A DNA stretch of 35,202 nucleotides, taken from Deltaproteobacteria bacterium. Its GTDB lineage: Bacteria > Desulfobacterota > Binatia > Binatales > Binataceae. The position numbers and the translations under genes were made by a program. A model generated the notes under the pieces. That model was not told the DNA's origin and made no database searches. It saw nothing but the letters and a program-made list of their open reading frames with translations. Of this stretch, positions 34,042-35,202 are shown piece after piece; position 1 is the first letter of the stretch, and each line of letters begins with the position of its first letter. The stretch lies in assembly GCA_021801125.1 (NCBI GenBank), contig JAJYYI010000130.1, positions 1 through 35,202 on the forward strand, given 5' to 3'.

Positions 34042-35145
34042 CCACCAGTGCGCCGAGAAGGGGTCCTGCTCAAGGACGGCAAACAGACGCGCGTGGTTAA
34101 TATCGAGGTCTGTCCTCTTCCGCTCAGCGGCGAAGCCGGCAAATGCTTCCTCGTGTTATTTGACGAAGCAGCTTCTCGCACCAGCCGGTCTTTTGCAACG
34201 AAACCTGCCAGGCGCAGGGCGAAAAGGATCTCCCGTGAGGAGGTTGAGCGGCTGGAGCATGAACTCTCCCGCATTCGAGAGCATCTTCAGGCCGTCATCC
34301 GTGAGCAGGAATACACTAACGGGGAATTAAAGACCGCCAACGAAGAAGCTCTGTCCAGCATGGAAGAGCTTCAAAGCACGAATGAAGAGCTCGAGACCGC
34401 CAAAGAGGAGCTGCAGTCTAGCAACGAAGAACTGGCAACGCTTAATGAGCAGCTACAGGACCGCAACGCCGAGCTTGCCCATCTCTCCGACGATCTAACC
34501 AATATGATAAGCGGCGTCGACCTTCCAATCGTTATCCTTGATGGGGAACGGCGAATCAGGCGCATCACGCCACCTGCGCAAAAGCTGCTCGGGACGCTGC
34601 CCACCGACATCGACCGACCGATCGGGAACCTCCGGATCGGCATAAACTGCCCCGATCTGAACGAGTTAGTAGCCACGGTACTCACCGAGGAAGGCGAGGT
34701 TAACCGCGAGGTCCAACGCACGGACGGACACTGGTACTGGCTGCGCATTCGACCATTTCGGACAGCCGAGCATAAAATCGAAGGCGTCCTCATCGCATTA
34801 TTTGACATCCAGGAGCTGAAGCAAAACCAGGAGGCTTTGCAAAAGGAACGGCACTATGTCGCGGCCATTTTGGCCGCAGCCAAGGACCTCCTCGTTATGG
34901 TCCTGGATAAAGAGGGGCGGAGCGTTCATTTCAATCGGGTATGCCAAGAGCTCAGCGGCTATACCGCGGAAGAGGCAAAGGGACGACGCCCGTGGGATTT
35001 CCTGGTCATGCGACGAGAGGCGCCCGCGGCCAAGGCGACGTTTAAAGAGGTTCTGGCGGTTAAAGCTAGAAGCAGTCTCATAAATGGAGTTGGGCGAGAT
35101 AGTCGGAAATTTTGGGCGGGGATGAGGAAGCGGTGGAGGAGGTGA
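34042..35145 (+). pseudogene. Fragment of a CheB/CheR/PAS hybrid protein, truncated at both ends
   Basis: The frame opens after a TAA at 34036-34038 and is protein-like at once (RREGVLLKDGKQTRVVNIEV), matching the region after CheR in large CheB-CheR-PAS signalling proteins. It continues with the family's long coiled coil (about residues 65-155), with repeats of NEELETAKEELQSSNEEL, then a PAS-like domain (VDLPIVILDGERRIRRITPPA ... YWLRIRPFRTAEHKIEGVLIALFDI) and the start of a second PAS (LLVMVLDKEGRSVHFNRVCQELSGYT). The CheB esterase and CheR methyltransferase parts, expected to precede it, are missing. Similarity to PAS sequence seems to stop near 35085, after which the frame reads FWAGMRKRWRR and ends. 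Beyond 35100 a different frame looks coding (DDAVELARELWRAVRELIP), suggesting foreign sequence or the start of another gene. Confidence 0.65.
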
Positions 35146-35202
35146 CGATGCGGTGGAACTGGCGCGGGAGCTATGGCGGGCGGTGCGGGAGTTGATTCCT
35201 GA

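Noticed and set aside
1..35202. tRNA, rRNA and CRISPR loci
   Set aside because: None seen on reading intergenic regions for conserved rRNA segments, T-loop-like GTTCGA sequences or regularly spaced repeats.

Overview
The window is a GC-rich stretch of bacterial chromosome, densely packed with housekeeping and metabolic genes on both strands. No rRNA, tRNA, CRISPR array, prophage or complete insertion sequence was recognised. Lipoproteins with lipoboxes, a two-component system with a sigma-54 activator, RmuC, DciA and an adenosylcobalamin-dependent ribonucleotide reductase point to a Gram-negative, high-GC bacterium, perhaps an uncultivated deltaproteobacterial or Binatota-like lineage. That placement is an inference from style and content and was not tested.

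Bases 1-5573 hold the 3' part of an M20 metallopeptidase, a CTCC-motif permease with a clear terminator, two lipoproteins on the minus strand (one glycine-zipper, one Met/Gly-rich) and rmuC. Bases 5739-9753 are all minus strand: a histidine kinase/NtrC-type regulator pair overlapping by 4 bases, and a DedA membrane protein behind a PCYCGC-motif cysteine protein. Bases 10142-12822 hold a histidine-rich membrane hydroxylase and an HtrA protease.

Bases 13097-19781 run on the plus strand: a geranylgeranyl-reductase-type flavoprotein, a cytoplasmic BtuF-like binding protein, a CaiB/BaiF (racemase-like) enzyme, an alpha/beta hydrolase and a ClC protein with CBS domains. The last two overlap by 4 bases. 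A DciA-like helicase loader faces them. Bases 20381-20888 are a long, structured control region (paired DnaA boxes, NrdR-like site, promoter, two mutually exclusive perfect hairpins) in front of nrdJ. Then come uppP, a CDGSH iron-sulfur protein, a small orphan, a LysM-type lipoprotein, a FAD oxidoreductase-glyA pair, an ABC exporter whose ATPase is fused to a membrane domain, and a DJ-1/PfpI protein.

The last 1.6 kb (33.6-35.2 kb) differs. A C-terminal remnant of a Tc-toxin A-like protein and a fragment of a CheB/CheR/PAS hybrid lie head to head, both cut at about base 34,035-34,042, and the second is broken again near 35,085. This looks like a recombination scar or an assembly junction. The most interesting intact element is the nrdJ leader; the most interesting protein architecture is the ABC ATPase fusion at 30618-32348.
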